Positions 32,975 through 35,834 of a stretch of DNA of 35,834 bases are shown here, in pieces. Under the pieces are notes generated by a model. It saw only the letters and a program-made list of their open reading frames with translations. It ran no database searches and was not told the origin of the DNA. Each line of letters opens with the position of its first letter. The stretch's first letter is position 1. The stretch spans positions 14,304 to 50,137 of the forward strand of contig CACZWD010000023.1 of NCBI GenBank assembly GCA_902784805.1, written 5' to 3'. This DNA is from an uncultured Ruminococcus sp. GTDB lineage: Bacteria; Bacillota; Clostridia; RUG12999. Both the position numbers and the translations under genes were made by a program.

Positions 32975-34147
32975 ATGAAAAAGGTTTTAGTTTTTATTTT
33001 ACTGTTTTCTTTATGCGCTTTTTCGGCTGCTTATGCCGAAACATCACCGTTTTGCAAGCTTGACCCGGCGGTTTTTGATTCGGAATCGTTTATTCTTATC
33101 GAGCCCGAGACAGATACGGTTGTGATTGAGCATAACGCGGACGATAAAAAACCGATGGCAAGTATAACGAAGCTTATGGTACTTTTAATTGCGGATGAAT
33201 ATATATCGGAGGGTAAGCTTTCACCGGACGATATTGTTACGGGAACAGCCGCGGCAAAAGCTACGGAAGGAAGCCGGGTATATCTTGACGACGGCGAGAA
33301 AATGCCTCTTGACGATATTTTAAAAAGCATATCCATTCCGAGCGCGAATGACGCGGCAGTGGCGCTTGCGGAGCACATTTCGGGTAGCGAAGGCGAGTTT
33401 GTAAAGCTTATGAATAAGCGCGCCGAAAAAATGGGTCTTACAAATACGCATTACGTTACCGCTTCGGGGCTTGACGCGGACGGACATTACTCCACCGCGC
33501 GCGATATTGCGGTTTTGTCAAAGGAAATTATGCTTAATCACCCTCTTATTATGCAGCATGCGGCAACGATTTCCGATACGGTAAGAAACGGCAAATTTCC
33601 TCTTAATAACACGAACAATCTGCTTTCGACATACGAATACGCGACAGGGCTTAAAACAGGCACAACGGACGGCGCGGGCTACTGTCTCGCGGCAACGGCG
33701 GAAAAAAACGGAACAAAGCTTATTGCCGTGCTTCTCGGAGCGCCGACAAGCGCAGACCGCTTTGCGGAAGCGAAATATCTTTTTGAATACGCTTTTTCAA
33801 ATTTTGCGCTCAGTACGGTTCAGGAAAAAGGGCTTATAAAAGATGATGAGGGGCAGGAGGTTACCGCAAAGGTTGCGAGAGGAAACAGGCTTTCCGTTCC
33901 GCTTAAAGTTAAAAAAGATGTCTGTGTATATATTCCGCCCGCTTACGCCGGAGAAATCCGAAGTGAAATAATAATAAAGGATAAGCTTACGGCGCCGATA
34001 CCGGAAGGTACCGCTGTCGGAAAAGTAAACTATTATTCCGGAGATACGCTTGTGGCGTCAGCCGATGCCGTTACAGCAACAAAAATTAAAAAAATGAATA
34101 TATTTCAAGCTTTTTTTCATGTAATGAAAGCATGGTTGTCAATTTAA
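32975..34147 (+). CDS. D-alanyl-D-alanine carboxypeptidase (DacA/PBP5 type)
   Basis: Trims the terminal D-Ala from peptidoglycan stem peptides outside the cell. The signal peptide is KKVLVFILLFSLCAFSAAYA. All three active-site motifs of the S11 family are present: S63-I-T-K66, S123-A-N125 and K227-T-G229. The beta-rich C-terminal domain and a final amphipathic or hydrophobic helix (MNIFQAFFHVMKAWLSI) fit a membrane-attached enzyme. 390 residues is typical of dacA/dacF; which name applies cannot be decided. Co-transcribed with the SLH gene upstream and probably with DegV downstream (17-nt gap). Confidence 0.94.
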   Translation: MKKVLVFILLFSLCAFSAAYAETSPFCKLDPAVFDSESFILIEPETDTVVIEHNADDKKPMASITKLMVLLIADEYISEGKLSPDDIVTGTAAAKATEGSRVYLDDGEKMPLDDILKSISIPSANDAAVALAEHISGSEGEFVKLMNKRAEKMGLTNTHYVTASGLDADGHYSTARDIAVLSKEIMLNHPLIMQHAATISDTVRNGKFPLNNTNNLLSTYEYATGLKTGTTDGAGYCLAATAEKNGTKLIAVLLGAPTSADRFAEAKYLFEYAFSNFALSTVQEKGLIKDDEGQEVTAKVARGNRLSVPLKVKKDVCVYIPPAYAGEIRSEIIIKDKLTAPIPEGTAVGKVNYYSGDTLVASADAVTATKIKKMNIFQAFFHVMKAWLSI

Positions 34148-34163
34148 GGAAGGAGTTTAAACA

Positions 34164-35021
34164 ATGTCAAAAATTAAAATTATTTCAGACTCAACGGCGG
34201 ATATACGTTATGAATCGATTGAAAAATACGGTATTAAGATTCTGCCGATAAATATTTATTTCGGTGATGATTTTTTTCGTGATTACTTTGATATAAAATA
34301 TGACGAGTTTTACAAAAGGCTGTCATCGGAAAAGGATATTCCTAAAACGTCGCAGATTGCCCCCACGGTTTTTTATGACGCATATAAAGAGGCTGCGGAG
34401 GAAGGTTTTGATACGGTTATATGCTTTACAATATCAAAGGCAGGCAGCGGTACATATAACAACGCGAACCTTGCGGCAAATATGCTGCATGATGACGGCA
34501 TAAAGCTTGATATTGAGGTTGTTGATACAATGTCGTTTTGTTTTATGTACGGAAGAGCCGCTGAAATTGCCGCTGAAATGGCGGCGGGCGGCGCGGAAAA
34601 AGAGGATATTTTAAACAGGGTAAACGATATGTTTAAAAAACAACACGCTATTCTTGCGGTTGAGGATATAAAGTATCTCAAAGCGGGAGGCAGAATCAAG
34701 CCTTCTGTCGCGGCGGTTGCGAGCATACTTGACATAAAGCCGATTTTGTCGATAGAGGACGGGCTTGTTGAATTTAAGGATAAAGTCAGAGGCAGTAGAA
34801 AGGTTATACCGAAAATCCTTTCAATAACCGAAGAAATGGGAATAAAGCAGTCGGACGAAATATGGATTGTACATAGCGATGTTCCCGAGAAAGCCGACGA
34901 GCTTAAAAACGCTCTTACGGAAAATTTTGGCGTTAAGGTTGACGGAATTTCATATATCGGTCCCACGGTTGGGATAAATGTTGGCTGCGGCAGCTATGCG
35001 GTAATATTTTATACAAAGTAA
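34164..35021 (+). CDS. DegV family protein (fatty-acid binding)
   Basis: 285 residues. The N-terminus KIKIISDSTADIRYESIEKYGIKILPINIYFGD is the DegV signature; SQIAPTVFYDAYKEA, SKAGSGTYNNANLAANML and VEDIKYLKAGGRIKP follow. DegV/FakB proteins bind fatty acids and can present them to the kinase FakA; FakA is not in the window. AGGAAGGAG precedes the ATG. Confidence 0.93.
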   Translation: MSKIKIISDSTADIRYESIEKYGIKILPINIYFGDDFFRDYFDIKYDEFYKRLSSEKDIPKTSQIAPTVFYDAYKEAAEEGFDTVICFTISKAGSGTYNNANLAANMLHDDGIKLDIEVVDTMSFCFMYGRAAEIAAEMAAGGAEKEDILNRVNDMFKKQHAILAVEDIKYLKAGGRIKPSVAAVASILDIKPILSIEDGLVEFKDKVRGSRKVIPKILSITEEMGIKQSDEIWIVHSDVPEKADELKNALTENFGVKVDGISYIGPTVGINVGCGSYAVIFYTK

Positions 35022-35037
35022 AAGGTAAGTGTTTATT

Positions 35038-35706
35038 ATGCTGAATAAAGGCTGGGACAAGGTTTTAAAAAGTGAAACCGAAAAAGAATATTTTAAAAAG
35101 CTTATGGATTTTGTGGAAACGGAGTACGCTTCAAAAACAGTTTACCCGCCGAAGGAGTGTATATTTAACGCTTTTAAATATACCGATTATGATGATGTTA
35201 AGGTGTTGCTTCTCGGACAGGACCCTTATCACGAAAAAGGGCAGGCGCACGGTCTGGCGTTTTCGGTAAATGTGGGCGTACCTGCTCCGCCAAGCCTTGT
35301 AAATATGTTTGCCGAGCTTAAAAATGACCTCGGCTGTTATATTCCGGATAACGGCTGTCTTGAAAAATGGGCAAATCAGGGAGTAATGCTTTTAAATACT
35401 GTTTTGACGGTTGAGGAAGGCAAGGCAAATTCTCACAAAAAAAGCGGCTGGACAACCTTTACCGATAGCGTAATTTCGGCACTTAACAGTCGTGAAAAAC
35501 CTGTAATATTTTTGCTTTGGGGCGGAAACGCGAAGGAAAAGCTTAAATTCATAACAAATCCCGCCCATTTTGTGCTTTCGACAGTACATCCGAGCCCGCT
35601 GTCGGCTTATGGCGGCTTTTTCGGCTGCAAGCATTTTTCTAAAACAAATAAAATTCTTGAGTCAATAGGGGAAAAGCCGATTGACTGGCAGATAGAAAAT
35701 GTTTAA
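35038..35706 (+). CDS. ung: Uracil-DNA glycosylase, family 1
   Basis: Removes uracil from DNA as the first step of base excision repair. The catalytic motif LLGQDPYHEKGQAHGLAFSV (D62, Y64) and the leucine-loop motif HPSPLSAYGGFFGCKHF are intact; LLNTVLTVEEGKANSH is also typical. 222 residues from the ATG at 35038, chosen over GTG 35029 because AAAGG lies at a usable distance. It ends 6 nt before a dispersed repeat copy. Confidence 0.96.
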   Translation: MLNKGWDKVLKSETEKEYFKKLMDFVETEYASKTVYPPKECIFNAFKYTDYDDVKVLLLGQDPYHEKGQAHGLAFSVNVGVPAPPSLVNMFAELKNDLGCYIPDNGCLEKWANQGVMLLNTVLTVEEGKANSHKKSGWTTFTDSVISALNSREKPVIFLLWGGNAKEKLKFITNPAHFVLSTVHPSPLSAYGGFFGCKHFSKTNKILESIGEKPIDWQIENV

Positions 35707-35711
35707 AAAAG

Positions 35712-35834
35712 GAGCTGTGACAAAAACTGTCACAGCTCAGCTTAATGACAAAGTCATTAAGCTGAACAGAGGCTGAAAAACGAAGGTATATTTCGTCCTT
35801 TAAATCTCGTCGGCGTACGTGTGTACGGTAGAGG
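35712..35834 (-). repeat. Structured dispersed repeat, copy 2 (cut by window edge)
   Basis: Read on the minus strand, this has the same layout as copy 1: the 68-nt core (35767-35834), hairpin 1 TCAGCTTAATGAC / GTCATTAAGCTGA with a TTT loop (35737-35765, 13 bp perfect), and hairpin 2 GAGCTGTGACA / TGTCACAGCTC (35712-35738, 11 bp) ending in CTTTTTT. Hairpins 1 and 2 share two bases. The stems differ in sequence from copy 1 while pairing is kept. It sits 6 nt after ung in the opposite sense. Confidence 0.88.

Noticed and set aside
1..35834. tRNA, rRNA, CRISPR array, transposase, prophage
   Set aside because: No conserved RNA signature, no regularly spaced repeat series and no recombinase or phage gene was seen in either strand.

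Overview
The window looks like a chromosomal segment of an anaerobic, spore-forming, low-GC Gram-positive bacterium of the class Clostridia. The evidence is a dnaG-sigA-trmK order, SpoIVB and Veg, S-layer-homology (SLH) surface proteins, an LCP cell-wall enzyme, Shine-Dalgarno sites of the AGGAGG type, and a trimeric electron-bifurcating [FeFe]-hydrogenase operon. There is no rRNA, tRNA, CRISPR array, transposase or prophage gene. The genus cannot be told from the sequence alone.

Layout. Positions 1-1918 hold an SLH protein cut off at the left edge. It converges, through a shared terminator, on the minus-strand operon dnaG > sigma-70 paralogue > sigA > trmK (1959-6598). Two complete primary-type sigma genes in tandem are unusual. 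Plus-strand genes follow (6781-12040): a lipoprotein, a secreted stalk-domain protein, rnhB, a 5-formyl-THF cyclo-ligase, a small alkyltransferase-like protein, an HxlR-type regulator whose promoter carries a perfect palindrome, mscL and an LCP protein. Positions 12041-12391 are non-coding and hold a fold-back repeat. A second copy of it, inverted, lies at the right edge. A small ribbon-helix-helix protein and an amidase-like protein follow on the minus strand.

The centre (13411-21759) is one ten-gene operon. It encodes HydC, HydB and HydA of an NADH/ferredoxin-coupled hydrogenase plus seven accessory genes: two DRTGG proteins, two GHKL ATPases, a PHP phosphoesterase, a [2Fe-2S] thioredoxin-fold protein and a HydS-like putative H2 sensor. 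A near-consensus Rex operator precedes it, so NADH/NAD+ ratio probably controls it. The catalytic gene hydA carries an apparent frameshift near its start, and a long structured spacer separates hydB from hydA.

After the operon's terminator come a pentapeptide-repeat protein, an acyl-CoA ligase, a minus-strand block (MATE exporter, tadA, a 55-residue protein, a membrane-anchored protein, veg), spoIVB, an AI-2E-family permease, rhamnulokinase, a second SLH protein, a D,D-carboxypeptidase, a DegV protein and ung. Several genes have ideal TTGACA-17-TATAAT promoters, which made transcription units easy to place.

The items most worth following up are the regulatory half of the hydrogenase operon, the repeat whose hairpin stems change sequence but keep pairing, the tandem sigma factors, and the hydA frameshift.
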